Shown here one piece after another: positions 38,482 through 47,403 of a stretch of 64,000 nucleotides of DNA; positions within the stretch are counted from its first letter, which is position 1, and every line of letters starts with the position of its first letter. The notes below the pieces were generated by a model. The model worked only from the letters and a program-made list of their open reading frames with translations, did no database searches and was not told the DNA's origin. The position numbers and the translations under genes are program-made. The DNA comes from JANPCX01 sp966211815 (lineage in GTDB: Bacteria > Pseudomonadota > Gammaproteobacteria > Burkholderiales > Burkholderiaceae_C): positions 9,911-73,910 of the forward strand of contig CBIHOD010000012.1 in the NCBI GenBank assembly GCA_966211815.1, given 5' to 3'.

Positions 38482-39150
38482 ATGAAAATCCAATCCAAAA
38501 GTAAGAAAGTAAAGGCCTGGTTGCATGACCACGTGGGCGACCCCTACGTGAAATTGGCTCAGAAAGACGGCTACCGCGCCCGGGCCGCCTACAAACTCAA
38601 GGAAATCGACGAAGCTTTCGGCCTGTTGAAACCCGGCCAGACGGTGGTCGACCTGGGGGCCGCGCCGGGCGCATGGAGCCAGTACGTCCGGCGCAAATTC
38701 GCGCCCCGGCAGGCGGGCGTCGGCGGGGCCGCCGTCGGCGAATTGCAAGGCGCCATCATCGCGCTGGACATCCTCGAATTCGAGCCGATCGAAGGCGTTC
38801 ATTTCATCCAGGGGGATTTCCGCGAGGAGTCGGTGGCGGCCCAGTTGCACGAGGCGTTGCAGGGCCGGTCCGTGGATGTGGTGATCTCCGACATGGCCCC
38901 CAACTTGTCGGGCATCGAGAGCGCGGACGCCGCGCGCATGGTGCACCTGGTCGAGTTGGCGGTGGCTTTCGCCTTGGACCACCTCATCGACAAGGGGGCG
39001 CTGGTGTGCAAGGTTTTCCATGGCAGCGGCCACGCCGAAGTCGTCAAACTCTTCAAGGACAGTTTCAAAGTGGTCAAACCCGTGAAACCGAAGGCTTCCC
39101 GGGACAGGTCGTCCGAAACATTCCTCGTCGGCATTGGCCCGAAACGGTGA
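38482..39150 (+). CDS. rlmE: 23S rRNA 2'-O-ribose U2552 methyltransferase RlmE (FtsJ/RrmJ)
   Basis: A heat-shock methyltransferase modifying U2552 in 50S particles. It is 222 aa. The catalytic K-D-K-E tetrad is visible: Lys of ARAAYKLKEID, Asp of DVVISDMAPNLSG, Lys of ALVCKVFHGSG and Glu of RSSETFLVG. SAM site: VVDLGAAPGAWSQY. A short Gly/Ala-rich insert follows the SAM loop. It precedes ftsH as in E. coli. Confidence 0.95.
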   Translation: MKIQSKSKKVKAWLHDHVGDPYVKLAQKDGYRARAAYKLKEIDEAFGLLKPGQTVVDLGAAPGAWSQYVRRKFAPRQAGVGGAAVGELQGAIIALDILEFEPIEGVHFIQGDFREESVAAQLHEALQGRSVDVVISDMAPNLSGIESADAARMVHLVELAVAFALDHLIDKGALVCKVFHGSGHAEVVKLFKDSFKVVKPVKPKASRDRSSETFLVGIGPKR

Positions 39151-39235
39151 AAACCCTAGGGCAATCCCCCCGGTTCGATGCCATTCCGTCAAGAAGACAC
39201 ATCTATGCCGTGGATATTCGCGGCTTGCCGCGGGC

Positions 39236-39265
39236 TTGACTGGCATAAACTACGCCTCATATACC
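39236..39265 (+). promoter_or_regulatory. Candidate sigma-70 promoter of ftsH
   Basis: TTGACT (39236-39241), an 18-nt spacer and TATACC (39260-39265) lie 89 bp upstream of the ftsH start in the 204-bp rlmE-ftsH gap. Confidence 0.45.
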
Positions 39266-39354
39266 GACCGTGGCGGCAAATGCTTGCGCGCGCATGAAAA
39301 AAATGCGCCGGGCACGCGCCTTGAAGCGGAAGCTAATGGAAAGAAGGACGCGCG

Positions 39355-41262
39355 GTGAACAATCAATGGTTTTCTAAAGTCGCTGTGTGGTTGGTGATTG
39401 CGCTGGTGCTGTTCACGGTGTTCAAACAGTTCGACCGCGGCGCAGCCCAGGCCAACCAGATCGGCTATTCCGATTTCCTCGAAGAGGTGCGCAGCAAGCG
39501 CATCAAGAGCGTCGTCCTGCAGGAAGGCCCGGCTGGCACCGAGATCGTGGCCGTCACCTCGGACGACAAGCGCTTGCGCAGCACCGCCACCTACCTCGAT
39601 CGCGGCCTGGTGGGCGACCTGATCAACAACGGCGTGAAATTCGACGTCAAGCCGCGCGAAGAGCCGTCGATCCTCATGAGCATCCTGGTCTCGTGGGGGC
39701 CGATGCTGCTGCTGATCGGCGTCTGGATCTATTTCATGCGCCAGATGCAGGGCGGCGGCAAGGGCGGGGCGTTCAGCTTCGGCAAGTCCAAGGCGCGGAT
39801 GCTCGACGAGGCCAACAATTCCACCACCTTCGCCGACGTCGCCGGTTGCGACGAGGCCAAGGAAGAGGTCAAGGAACTGGTCGACTTCCTGAAAGACCCG
39901 CAGAAGTTCCAGAAATTGGGCGGCCGCATCCCCCGCGGCGTCCTGCTGGTCGGCCCTCCCGGCACCGGCAAGACCCTGCTGGCCAAGGCGATCGCCGGCG
40001 AGGCCAAGGTGCCTTTCTTCAGCATTTCGGGCTCCGACTTCGTCGAGATGTTCGTCGGCGTGGGCGCGGCCCGCGTTCGCGACATGTTCGAGCAGGCCAA
40101 GAAGAGCGCGCCTTGCATCATCTTCGTCGACGAAATCGACGCTGTCGGCCGCCACCGTGGCGCCGGCCTGGGCGGCGGCAACGACGAGCGCGAGCAGACC
40201 CTGAACCAGATGCTGGTCGAGATGGACGGCTTCGAGACCAACCTCGGCGTGATCGTGATGGCCGCGACCAACCGCCCCGACATCCTCGACCCCGCCTTGC
40301 TGCGCCCCGGCCGCTTCGACCGCCAGGTCTACGTGACCCTGCCCGACGTGCGCGGCCGCGAGCAGATCCTCAACGTCCACATGCGCAAGGTGCCGGTGGG
40401 CCAGGACATCCGCGCCGACATCCTGGCGCGCGGCACGCCGGGTTTCTCGGGCGCCGATCTGGCCAACCTGGTCAACGAAGCCGCGCTTTTCGCCGCCCGC
40501 CGGAATGGCCGGGTCGTCGAGATGGCCGACTTCGAGAAGGCCAAGGACAAGATCATGATGGGCCCCGAGCGCAAGTCCATGATCATGCCGGAGGAAGAGC
40601 GCAAGAACACCGCCTACCACGAAGCGGGCCATGCCCTGGTGGCGCGGTTGATGCCCAAGACCGATCCGGTGCACAAGGTCACGGTGATCCCCCGCGGCCG
40701 CGCGCTGGGCGTGACGATGCAACTGCCCGAGAACGACCGCTACAGCCTCGACAAGGAGCGCATGCTTTCCACCATTTCGGTGCTGTTCGGCGGGCGCATC
40801 GCGGAAGAGGTGTTCATGAACCAGATGACCACCGGCGCCTCCAACGACTTCGAGCGGGCCACCCAGATCGCCCGCGACATGGTCACCCGCTACGGCATGA
40901 CCGACGAGCTCGGCCCGATGGTCTATGCCGAGAACGAAGGCGAAGTGTTCCTGGGGCGGTCCGTCACGAAGACGACGTCGATGTCCGAAGAGACGATGCG
41001 CAAGGTCGATGCGGTGATCCGCCGCATCATCGACGAGCAGTACCACATCGCCCGCAAGCTCATCGAAGACAACCAGGACAAGATGCACGTGATGGCCAAG
41101 GCCCTGCTGGAATGGGAAACCATCGATTCGGAGCAGATCGACGACATCATGAGCGGCCGTCCGCCGCGTCCGCCCAAGGACTGGACGCCTGGCGCGAACA
41201 ACCGGCCTCCCGGTGGCGGGCCCGCTGCTCCGGTCGCCGACGGCGCGCCGGCCGCGGCTTGA
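39355..41262 (+). CDS. ftsH: ATP-dependent zinc metalloprotease FtsH
   Basis: A membrane-anchored AAA+ protease that degrades misfolded membrane proteins and regulators. The GTG start at 39355 follows GAAGGA by 6 nt and gives MNNQWFSKVAVWLVIALVLF; 635 aa. Two membrane helices (about 7-24 and 106-128) flank a periplasmic domain. The AAA module has Walker A GPPGTGKT (200-207), Walker B IIFVDEIDAVG and the SRH ATNRPDILDPALLRPGRFDR. The zinc site is H422-E-A-G-H426. Pro/Gly/Ala-rich C-terminus. Confidence 0.97.
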   Translation: MNNQWFSKVAVWLVIALVLFTVFKQFDRGAAQANQIGYSDFLEEVRSKRIKSVVLQEGPAGTEIVAVTSDDKRLRSTATYLDRGLVGDLINNGVKFDVKPREEPSILMSILVSWGPMLLLIGVWIYFMRQMQGGGKGGAFSFGKSKARMLDEANNSTTFADVAGCDEAKEEVKELVDFLKDPQKFQKLGGRIPRGVLLVGPPGTGKTLLAKAIAGEAKVPFFSISGSDFVEMFVGVGAARVRDMFEQAKKSAPCIIFVDEIDAVGRHRGAGLGGGNDEREQTLNQMLVEMDGFETNLGVIVMAATNRPDILDPALLRPGRFDRQVYVTLPDVRGREQILNVHMRKVPVGQDIRADILARGTPGFSGADLANLVNEAALFAARRNGRVVEMADFEKAKDKIMMGPERKSMIMPEEERKNTAYHEAGHALVARLMPKTDPVHKVTVIPRGRALGVTMQLPENDRYSLDKERMLSTISVLFGGRIAEEVFMNQMTTGASNDFERATQIARDMVTRYGMTDELGPMVYAENEGEVFLGRSVTKTTSMSEETMRKVDAVIRRIIDEQYHIARKLIEDNQDKMHVMAKALLEWETIDSEQIDDIMSGRPPRPPKDWTPGANNRPPGGGPAAPVADGAPAAA

Positions 41263-41296
41263 CGACGACCGCGCCGGGCAGCCTTTCGACGCGTCA

Positions 41297-41320
41297 AACG
41301 GGGCTTCGGCCCCGTTTCTT
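41297..41320 (+). terminator. Rho-independent terminator after ftsH
   Basis: ACGGGGC and GCCCCGT close on a short loop and are followed by TTCTT, 35 bp after the ftsH stop and 33 bp before folP. The T-run is imperfect, so some read-through into folP is likely. Confidence 0.6.
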
Positions 41321-41353
41321 CATCCAGGCCCGAGTTTTCACTTTCAACCGCCG

Positions 41354-42211
41354 ATGGACACCTGGCAAACCACCCGCCACCGGATAGACCTGTCCACGCC
41401 GCGGGTGATGGGCATCGTCAATGTCACGCCCGACTCTTTTTCCGATGGGGGGGCCCATGGCGATGTGGGCCGGGACGCGCGGTCGGCCATCCGTCATTGC
41501 GAACAGCTGCTGCGCGACGGCGCGGACATCCTGGACATCGGGGGCGAATCCAGCCGGCCCGGCGCCCAGGCGGTCCCGTTGGAAGAAGAGACGCGGCGCG
41601 TCTGGCCCGTGCTGCAGGCCGCCCTGGGCATGGGATGCCCGGTTTCCCTCGACACCGTCAAACCCGAGCTGATGCGCAAGGCGCTCGACATCGGTGTGGA
41701 CATCGTCAATGACATCCATGCATTGCGCGCCGAGGGCGCCCTGGAGCTGGTCGCCGCGCATCCGTCGTGCGGTGTCTGCCTGATGCACATGCAGGGCAGC
41801 CCCGCCGACATGCAGGTCGCGCCGAGTTACGCCGGCGGCGACGTCGTCGGCCAGGTGGCGGACTTCCTCAGGCTTCGCGCGCGGAGCCTGCGGGCGGCCG
41901 GTGTGGCGCCCGAGCGGGTGGTGCTGGACCCCGGCATCGGCTTCGGCAAGACGCCGCAGGACAACTGGAGCCTGCTCCGGCGCCAGGACGAGTTCTTGGC
42001 GCTGGGCCATGCTTTGCTCGTGGGGTGGTCCCGCAAATCCACGCTCGGCGAACTCACCGGCCGCCCGGTGGGCCAGCGCTCGGCCGCCAGCCTGGCGGCG
42101 GCCTTGGCCGCGGTGCACCGCGGCGCGCGCGTCGTCCGCGTGCACGACGTCGCCCAAACGGTGGATGCCTTGAAAGTCTGGGCCGCCGCGGGAAATTTGG
42201 CACTGAAATGA
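41354..42211 (+). CDS. folP: Dihydropteroate synthase
   Basis: It joins p-aminobenzoate to hydroxymethyl-dihydropterin pyrophosphate in folate synthesis and is the sulfonamide target. ATG 41354 gives 285 aa. Signatures: MGIVNVTPDSFSDGG, ADILDIGGESSRPGA, SLDTVKPE, VNDIHAL, CLMHMQGSPADMQ, LDPGIGFGKT and LLVGWSRKSTLG. It is followed by glmM, the ftsH-folP-glmM order also found in E. coli. Confidence 0.95.
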   Translation: MDTWQTTRHRIDLSTPRVMGIVNVTPDSFSDGGAHGDVGRDARSAIRHCEQLLRDGADILDIGGESSRPGAQAVPLEEETRRVWPVLQAALGMGCPVSLDTVKPELMRKALDIGVDIVNDIHALRAEGALELVAAHPSCGVCLMHMQGSPADMQVAPSYAGGDVVGQVADFLRLRARSLRAAGVAPERVVLDPGIGFGKTPQDNWSLLRRQDEFLALGHALLVGWSRKSTLGELTGRPVGQRSAASLAAALAAVHRGARVVRVHDVAQTVDALKVWAAAGNLALK

Positions 42212-42337
42212 AGCCGGTGCCGCGCAGGGAAACCCGCTTGCATGACAGACAATGCCGCGCTGGCGGTGGTGCCGGGTGCCCGGCCATCGTCGATCAGGAC
42301 AGCGTTCAGTCGCCATAAGAACAGGAGGCAGGCAGCC

Positions 42338-43705
42338 ATGACAGCGAGTCGCAACTATTTCGGAACCGACGGCATCCGCGGCACTGTGGGCCAATACCCC
42401 ATCACCGCTGATTTCATGCTGCGCCTGGGCCACGCCGTGGGCCGGGTCCTGCGGCAGACGGAGAGCCGGCCGACCGTGCTGATCGGCAAGGACACCCGGG
42501 TTTCCGGCTACATGATCGAATCGGCTTTGGAGGCGGGTTTCGCATCCGCCGGCGTGGATGTGCTGCTGACGGGGCCGCTGCCGACCCCAGGGGTGGCTTA
42601 TCTGACCCGGGCATTGCGCTTGAGCCTCGGCGTCGTCATCAGCGCATCCCACAACCCCTTCGGCGACAACGGGGTGAAATTCTTCTCCGCACGCGGAGAG
42701 AAACTGCCGGACGCCTGGGAGCAAAGCGTCGAAACGGCCATCGGCGAGCCGCGGCAGTGGGTGGATTCCGCGGCGCTGGGCCGCGCGCGGCGCCTCGGGG
42801 ACGCGCAAGGCCGTTACATCGAGTTTTGCAAAAGCACGATCGACAGCGACCTGACGCTCAAAGGCCTGAAGATCGTCGTCGACGCCGCCCATGGCGCCGC
42901 CTACCATGTCGCGCCCGATGTTTTCCACGAGTTGGGCGCCGAAGTCGTTTCCATCGGCTGCCAGCCGGACGGTTTCAACATCAACAAAGGCTTCGGCGCG
43001 ACCGCGCCGGAAGCGCTGCTGCAGGCGGTCAAGGAGCACGGCGCCGACTATGGCGTCGCCCTGGACGGCGATGCCGACCGCCTGCAACTCGTCGATGCGG
43101 CAGGCCGGCTCTACAACGGGGACGAGTTGCTTTACCTCATGCTGGCCGACAGGCTGGCCCAGGGGCAGGCCGTGCCGGGCGTCGTCGGAACTTTGATGAC
43201 CAACATGGCGGTGGAGTTGGCGGTGCGCTCGTCCGGCGTGGATTTCATCCGGGCGAAGGTGGGCGACCGCTATGTCCTGGAAGAACTCGCCGCGCGCGGT
43301 TGGCTGCTGGGCGGGGAAGGGTCGGGCCATTTGCTGGCGCTCGACAAGCACACCACCGGCGACGGCATCGTCAGCGCGCTGCAGGTGCTGCAGACGGTCA
43401 AGCGCAGCGGGCGTTCCCTGGCCCAGCAATTGGAAAAGGTGGTGCTGTTCCCGCAAACCCTGGTCAATGTCAGGCTGCAGCCCGGCCAGGACTGGAAATC
43501 CAGCCCCGGCCTGGAGGAGGCCCAGGCGGCGGTGCTCAAGGAGCTGGGTTCAGACGGCCGGGTGCTGATCCGGCCTTCCGGCACCGAGCCGCTGGTGCGG
43601 GTGATGGTCGAAGCCCGGGAGGCAGGGCAGGCCCGGGAGTGCGCCGAGCGCATTGCTTCCACATTGCGCCGGCCCGGCGAGTCCGCCGGGGCCGCAGCGC
43701 ATTGA
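42338..43705 (+). CDS. glmM: Phosphoglucosamine mutase
   Basis: It converts glucosamine-6-phosphate to glucosamine-1-phosphate for UDP-GlcNAc and cell-wall synthesis. ATG 42338, 10 nt after AGGAGG, yields 455 aa. The active-site phosphoserine loop is VVISASHNPFGDNG, the metal loop VALDGDADRLQLVD, the sugar loop GGEGSGHLL, and the phosphate-binding loop RPSGTEPLVRVMVE. N-terminal FGTDGIRG is intact. A terminator follows. Confidence 0.96.
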   Translation: MTASRNYFGTDGIRGTVGQYPITADFMLRLGHAVGRVLRQTESRPTVLIGKDTRVSGYMIESALEAGFASAGVDVLLTGPLPTPGVAYLTRALRLSLGVVISASHNPFGDNGVKFFSARGEKLPDAWEQSVETAIGEPRQWVDSAALGRARRLGDAQGRYIEFCKSTIDSDLTLKGLKIVVDAAHGAAYHVAPDVFHELGAEVVSIGCQPDGFNINKGFGATAPEALLQAVKEHGADYGVALDGDADRLQLVDAAGRLYNGDELLYLMLADRLAQGQAVPGVVGTLMTNMAVELAVRSSGVDFIRAKVGDRYVLEELAARGWLLGGEGSGHLLALDKHTTGDGIVSALQVLQTVKRSGRSLAQQLEKVVLFPQTLVNVRLQPGQDWKSSPGLEEAQAAVLKELGSDGRVLIRPSGTEPLVRVMVEAREAGQARECAERIASTLRRPGESAGAAAH

Positions 43706-43744
43706 GGGAACAAAAAAGAGGCGTGCCGACCTGCCGCTCGGTAC

Positions 43745-43764
43745 GCCGACGGTCGTCGGCTTTT
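43745..43764 (+). terminator. Rho-independent terminator of glmM
   Basis: GCCGAC and GTCGGC pair over a 4-nt loop, followed by TTTT. An upstream hairpin (GGCGTGCCGA with TCGGTACGCC, 43720-43747) overlaps it and may act as a competing structure. Confidence 0.55.
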
Positions 43765-43921
43765 GTCGCAACGCACGGCTGATTTCCGATGCCGTCCGCG
43801 ATCCCGTGGCGGTTTCCTCGCAGGCACTGCTCTTGCTTGTCGTTTTGAACAGCTTGCTCGCCGCCGCATGATGGGTCCATCGGCTCATCGGGCGTCCGGG
43901 CGCGACAAAGGAGACAAGCAA

Positions 43922-44167
43922 GTGTCACATTGGAACCGCTCCGCACCCGACAAGCCCATGGCACCGCCCGGCGCTCCCGCCCCCCTGGAAACAGGCGTGT
44001 CGGCGGATTGGGTCGATGAAGTCAAGCAGTGGTATCTGACGGGCAGCAGGCGGTTGGCGCCCCTTGCCGGAAGCCGCCCCATTCGTCCCGATTCCACCGC
44101 CCATCCCCTCGAAGACGCATCCGGGCCGGACGCCGTGCCGTCGTTCCGGCATCCGCCGAAAGATTGA
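43922..44167 (+). CDS. Small unknown protein upstream of pstS
   Basis: An 81-aa candidate gene supported mainly by its ribosome-binding site. GTG 43922 has AAAGGAGA at 43907-43914, ideal spacing. The protein is Pro/Ala-rich with a short conserved-looking core (DWVDEVKQWYLTGSRRLAP). No domain, signal peptide or membrane segment is visible. It ends 192 bp before pstS, and a Pho-box-like array follows its stop. Function unknown. Confidence 0.5.
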   Translation: MSHWNRSAPDKPMAPPGAPAPLETGVSADWVDEVKQWYLTGSRRLAPLAGSRPIRPDSTAHPLEDASGPDAVPSFRHPPKD

Positions 44168-44181
44168 CATCCACTTCGTTT

Positions 44182-44210
44182 TGTGACGATGTCATGAATC
44201 CAATGTGACA
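44182..44210. promoter_or_regulatory. Pho-box-like array (minus orientation)
   Basis: Read on the minus strand, TGTCACA and CGTCACA are separated by exactly 22 bp, two 11-bp PhoB periods, with a degenerate unit between. It lies just after the small ORF and 150 bp before pstS. Confidence 0.4.
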
Positions 44211-44278
44211 CCCTAAGTGCTTGTCTGGAAAGGGAAAACCTTCAGACTCCCGGTATGGGTGACCGCTGTCGCCGCTCA

Positions 44279-44296
44279 CGTCACAGGGTTGTCACA
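44279..44296 (+). promoter_or_regulatory. Pho box of the pst operon
   Basis: CGTCACA GGGT TGTCACA are two 7-bp direct repeats separated by 4 bp, the canonical PhoB half-site spacing. They lie 63 bp before the pstS start. A TAAAGT hexamer about 10 bp downstream is in position to act as the -10, with the box replacing the -35. phoB is encoded in the same gene cluster. Confidence 0.75.
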
Positions 44297-44359
44297 AAAG
44301 GCTCCTAAAGTCTCGCCGATCCCAACCCACCACCCCTCGAAGGATTGAAAGGCGAGCCC

Positions 44360-45397
44360 ATGACCTCTTCCTTGTTCCGCAGCACTGTCGGTGCGATCGC
44401 CCTTGGTTTTTGCACCACCGCCGTGCTGGCCCAGGATGTGACCGGTGCAGGCGCCAGCTTCCCCGCGCCGCTTTACGCCAAATGGGCCGACGCCTACAAC
44501 AAGGCCACCGGCGCCCGCATCAACTACCAGTCCGTCGGTTCCGGTGCAGGCCTGCGCCAGATCCGCGGCAAGACGGTGGACTTCGGCGCCTCCGATGCGC
44601 CTCTGACCGACGAAGAATTGGCCAAGGACGGCCTGGTCCAGTTCCCGACGGTGATCGGCGGCGTGGTGCCTGTCGTCAACATCGCCGGCATCGCCCCCGG
44701 CCAGATCAAGCTGAGCGGCCAGGTCCTCGGCAACATCTACCTGGGCAAGATCACGAAGTGGAACGACGCGGCCGTCACCGCGCTGAATCCCGGCGTGTCG
44801 CTGCCCGACGCGCAGATCCAAGTGGTGCGCCGCGCCGACGGCTCCGGCACCAGCTTCATCTTCACCAACTACCTCTCCAAGGTGAACGCCGAATGGAAGA
44901 GCAAGGTGGGCGAGGGCACGGCCGTGAACTGGCCGATCGGCGCCGGTGGCAAGGGCAACGAAGGTGTGGCCGCTTTCGTTGGCCGTCTGCCCAACTCGAT
45001 CGGCTACGTCGAATACGCCTATGTGAAGCAGAACAAGATGACTTACGCCCTGCTGCGCAACAAGGACGGCAACTTCGTCGGGCCCGACGATGTCAACTTC
45101 AAAGCCGCGGCCGCGAACGCCGAATGGTCCAAGTCGTTCTACCAGGTGCTCACCGAGCAGTCCGGCAAGGATGCCTGGCCGATCACCGGCGCGACCTTCA
45201 TCATGATGCACAAGGCCCAGGACAAGCCCGCCCAGGCCGCCAACACGCTCAAGTTCTTCGACTGGGCCTACGCCAACGGCGACCAGATGGCCACCGACCT
45301 GGAGTACGTCGCCCTGCCCGACAGCGTCAAGCAACTGGTGCGCAAGCAGTGGGGCGAGGTCAAGGACGCCGCCGGCAAGGCCGTCGCATTCAAGTGA
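44360..45397 (+). CDS. pstS: Phosphate ABC transporter substrate-binding protein
   Basis: A periplasmic high-affinity phosphate receptor of 345 aa. The signal peptide (about 1-24) ends TTAVLAQD. Phosphate-binding segments are present: GAGASFPAPLYAKW, SVGSGAGLRQI, DFGASDAPLTDEEL and RADGSGTSFIFTNYLSKV. First gene of pstS-pstC-pstA-pstB-phoU-phoB-phoR, with a Pho box 63 bp upstream. ATG 44360 gives the usual signal peptide. Confidence 0.96.
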   Translation: MTSSLFRSTVGAIALGFCTTAVLAQDVTGAGASFPAPLYAKWADAYNKATGARINYQSVGSGAGLRQIRGKTVDFGASDAPLTDEELAKDGLVQFPTVIGGVVPVVNIAGIAPGQIKLSGQVLGNIYLGKITKWNDAAVTALNPGVSLPDAQIQVVRRADGSGTSFIFTNYLSKVNAEWKSKVGEGTAVNWPIGAGGKGNEGVAAFVGRLPNSIGYVEYAYVKQNKMTYALLRNKDGNFVGPDDVNFKAAAANAEWSKSFYQVLTEQSGKDAWPITGATFIMMHKAQDKPAQAANTLKFFDWAYANGDQMATDLEYVALPDSVKQLVRKQWGEVKDAAGKAVAFK

Positions 45398-45424
45398 CCC
45401 CGCACTGACGGTGAGAAGCCGTCC

Positions 45425-45447
45425 GGGCGGGGCCCCGAGCCCCGCCC
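45425..45447 (+). promoter_or_regulatory. Intra-operon hairpin between pstS and pstC
   Basis: GGGCGGGGC and GCCCCGCCC form a perfect 9-bp stem with a 5-nt loop, 28 bp after the pstS stop. No T-run follows, so it probably protects the 3' end of pstS mRNA or weakens downstream expression instead of terminating fully. Confidence 0.5.
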
Positions 45448-45492
45448 GCACACCTTGACGAAGACGCCGATCCACCCTCTATCGGAGGCAAC

Positions 45493-46512
45493 GTGGCCGC
45501 TACACTCCCAGCCTCTCCATTTGACAAGAACGAGATGGACCGGTCTGACCCCATGAACTCGCCGCCCACGGTGAGGCGCACTTCCCCCTGGCCGGACCGC
45601 ATCTTCGCGCTTTGCGCCCATGGCGCCGCCTGGCTCACGCTGAGCCTGCTGGCCGGGATCATCGTCTCGCTGGTCATCGGCGCCTGGCCCGCCATCCATG
45701 AATACGGGTTGAGCTTCCTGTGGCGCAGCGAATGGGACCCCGTCAAGGAAAGCTACGGCGGCCTGGTGATGATCTACGGCACGCTGATCACCTCCCTAAT
45801 CGCCCTGGTGATCGCCGTGCCCGTGAGCTTCGGCATCGCGCTGTTCCTGACCGAGATGTCGCCGAACTGGCTGCGGCGCCCGCTCGGCGTGGCGATCGAG
45901 CTGCTGGCCGCCGTGCCGTCCATCGTTTACGGGATGTGGGGGCTGCTGGTGTTCGCGCCGGTGCTGTCCACCTATGTGCAGATCCCGATGCAGGGCCTGC
46001 TCGGCAATGTGCCGGTGCTCAAGGAGCTGGTCACCGGCGCCCCGGTCGGCATCGGCGTGCTGTCGGCCGGCATCATCCTGGCCATCATGATCATCCCCTT
46101 CATCGCTTCGGTGATGCGGGACGTGTTCGAAGTCACCCCCAGCATGCTGAAGGAGTCGGCCTACGGCCTGGGCGCCACCACCTGGGAGGTCGTCTTCAAG
46201 GTGGTGCTCCCTTACACGAAGACCGGCGTGATCGGCGGGATCATGCTCGGCCTGGGCCGAGCGCTGGGCGAGACGATGGCGGTCACCTTCGTGATCGGCA
46301 ACTTCAACCAGCTCGACAGCGTGTCGCTCTTCGCCGCGGCCAACAGCATCACGTCCGCGCTGGCCAATGAATTCGCCGAAGCTTCGCCCGGCCTGCACCA
46401 GGCTTCCCTGATCTACCTCGGCCTCGTGCTGTTCTTCATCACCTTCGTGGTGCTGTCGTTGTCCAAGCTGCTGCTGTCGAGGCTGCGCAAGAACGAAGGA
46501 GCCCGCTCATGA
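45493..46512 (+). CDS. pstC: Phosphate ABC transporter permease PstC
   Basis: An inner-membrane permease of 339 aa with six hydrophobic segments. The GTG at 45493 follows CGGAGG. The ABC permease EAA loop is ESAYGLGATTWEVVFKVVLP. Segments ALFLTEMSPNWLRRPLG and AVPSIVYGMWGLLVFAP are typical of PstC. Its TGA overlaps the pstA ATG (ATGA), giving coupled translation. Confidence 0.96.
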   Translation: MAATLPASPFDKNEMDRSDPMNSPPTVRRTSPWPDRIFALCAHGAAWLTLSLLAGIIVSLVIGAWPAIHEYGLSFLWRSEWDPVKESYGGLVMIYGTLITSLIALVIAVPVSFGIALFLTEMSPNWLRRPLGVAIELLAAVPSIVYGMWGLLVFAPVLSTYVQIPMQGLLGNVPVLKELVTGAPVGIGVLSAGIILAIMIIPFIASVMRDVFEVTPSMLKESAYGLGATTWEVVFKVVLPYTKTGVIGGIMLGLGRALGETMAVTFVIGNFNQLDSVSLFAAANSITSALANEFAEASPGLHQASLIYLGLVLFFITFVVLSLSKLLLSRLRKNEGARS

Positions 46513-47375
46513 GCCAAGCCGTCTCGATGGCGCCGCAGAAGCTGGCCAAGCACAAGCGCCGCAAAGTCGTGAACGTGGTGGCCCTGACCCTGTCGATGGG
46601 CGCGATGGCCTTCGGCCTGTTCTGGCTGGCCTGGATCCTCCTGCAGACCTTGATCATGGGCGTGGACGGCCTGGCGCTCACCGTGTTCACGCAGATGACG
46701 CCGCCTCCGATGGCCGAGGGCGGCCTGCTCAACGCGATCTTCGGTTCCCTGGTCATGGTGACCCTGGCCACGATGCTGGGCACGCCGATCGGCATCCTGG
46801 CCGGCATCTACCTGGCCGAGTACGGCCGCAACAGCTGGCTGGGCAACGCGGTGCGCTTCATCAACGACATCCTGCTGTCGGCGCCGTCGATCGTGATCGG
46901 GCTGTTCATCTATTCGGTGGTGGTGGCGCAGATGCGCAAGTTCTCCGCTTTCGCCGGCATCCTGGCGCTCGCGCTGATCGTGATCCCGGTGGTGATCCGC
47001 ACCACCGAGAACATGCTCGCCCTGATCCCCAACGCCCTTCGCGAAGCCGCCTACGCGCTGGGCACGCCGAAGTGGAAGGTCATCCTGAAGATCACCCTGA
47101 GCGCCGCCCGCGCCGGCGTCATCACCGGCGTGCTGCTGGCCTTCGCCCGCATCGCCGGCGAGACGGCGCCGCTGCTGTTCACCGCGCTGTCCAACCAGTT
47201 CTGGACGTCGAGCCTGGCCGAGCCGATGGCCAGCCTGCCGGTGACGATCTTCAAGTTCGCGATGAGCCCGTACGAGAACTGGCAGAAGCTGGCCTGGGCG
47301 GGCGTGTTCCTGATCACGCTCGGCGTGCTGGCCCTCAACATCCTGGCGCGGGTCATGTTCCGCCGCAAAAACTGA
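46509..47375 (+). CDS. pstA: Phosphate ABC transporter permease PstA
   Basis: The second permease subunit, 288 aa, with six membrane segments. Features: GILAGIYLAEYGRNSWLG, DILLSAPSIVIGLFIYS, and the EAA-type loop REAAYALGTPKWKVILKITL. It is translationally coupled to pstC by a 4-bp overlap and followed by pstB after 28 bp. The phosphate channel forms as a PstC-PstA heterodimer. Confidence 0.96.
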   Translation: MSQAVSMAPQKLAKHKRRKVVNVVALTLSMGAMAFGLFWLAWILLQTLIMGVDGLALTVFTQMTPPPMAEGGLLNAIFGSLVMVTLATMLGTPIGILAGIYLAEYGRNSWLGNAVRFINDILLSAPSIVIGLFIYSVVVAQMRKFSAFAGILALALIVIPVVIRTTENMLALIPNALREAAYALGTPKWKVILKITLSAARAGVITGVLLAFARIAGETAPLLFTALSNQFWTSSLAEPMASLPVTIFKFAMSPYENWQKLAWAGVFLITLGVLALNILARVMFRRKN

Positions 47376-47403
47376 TTCGATCGATCCCGAGGACACCATC
47401 CCC

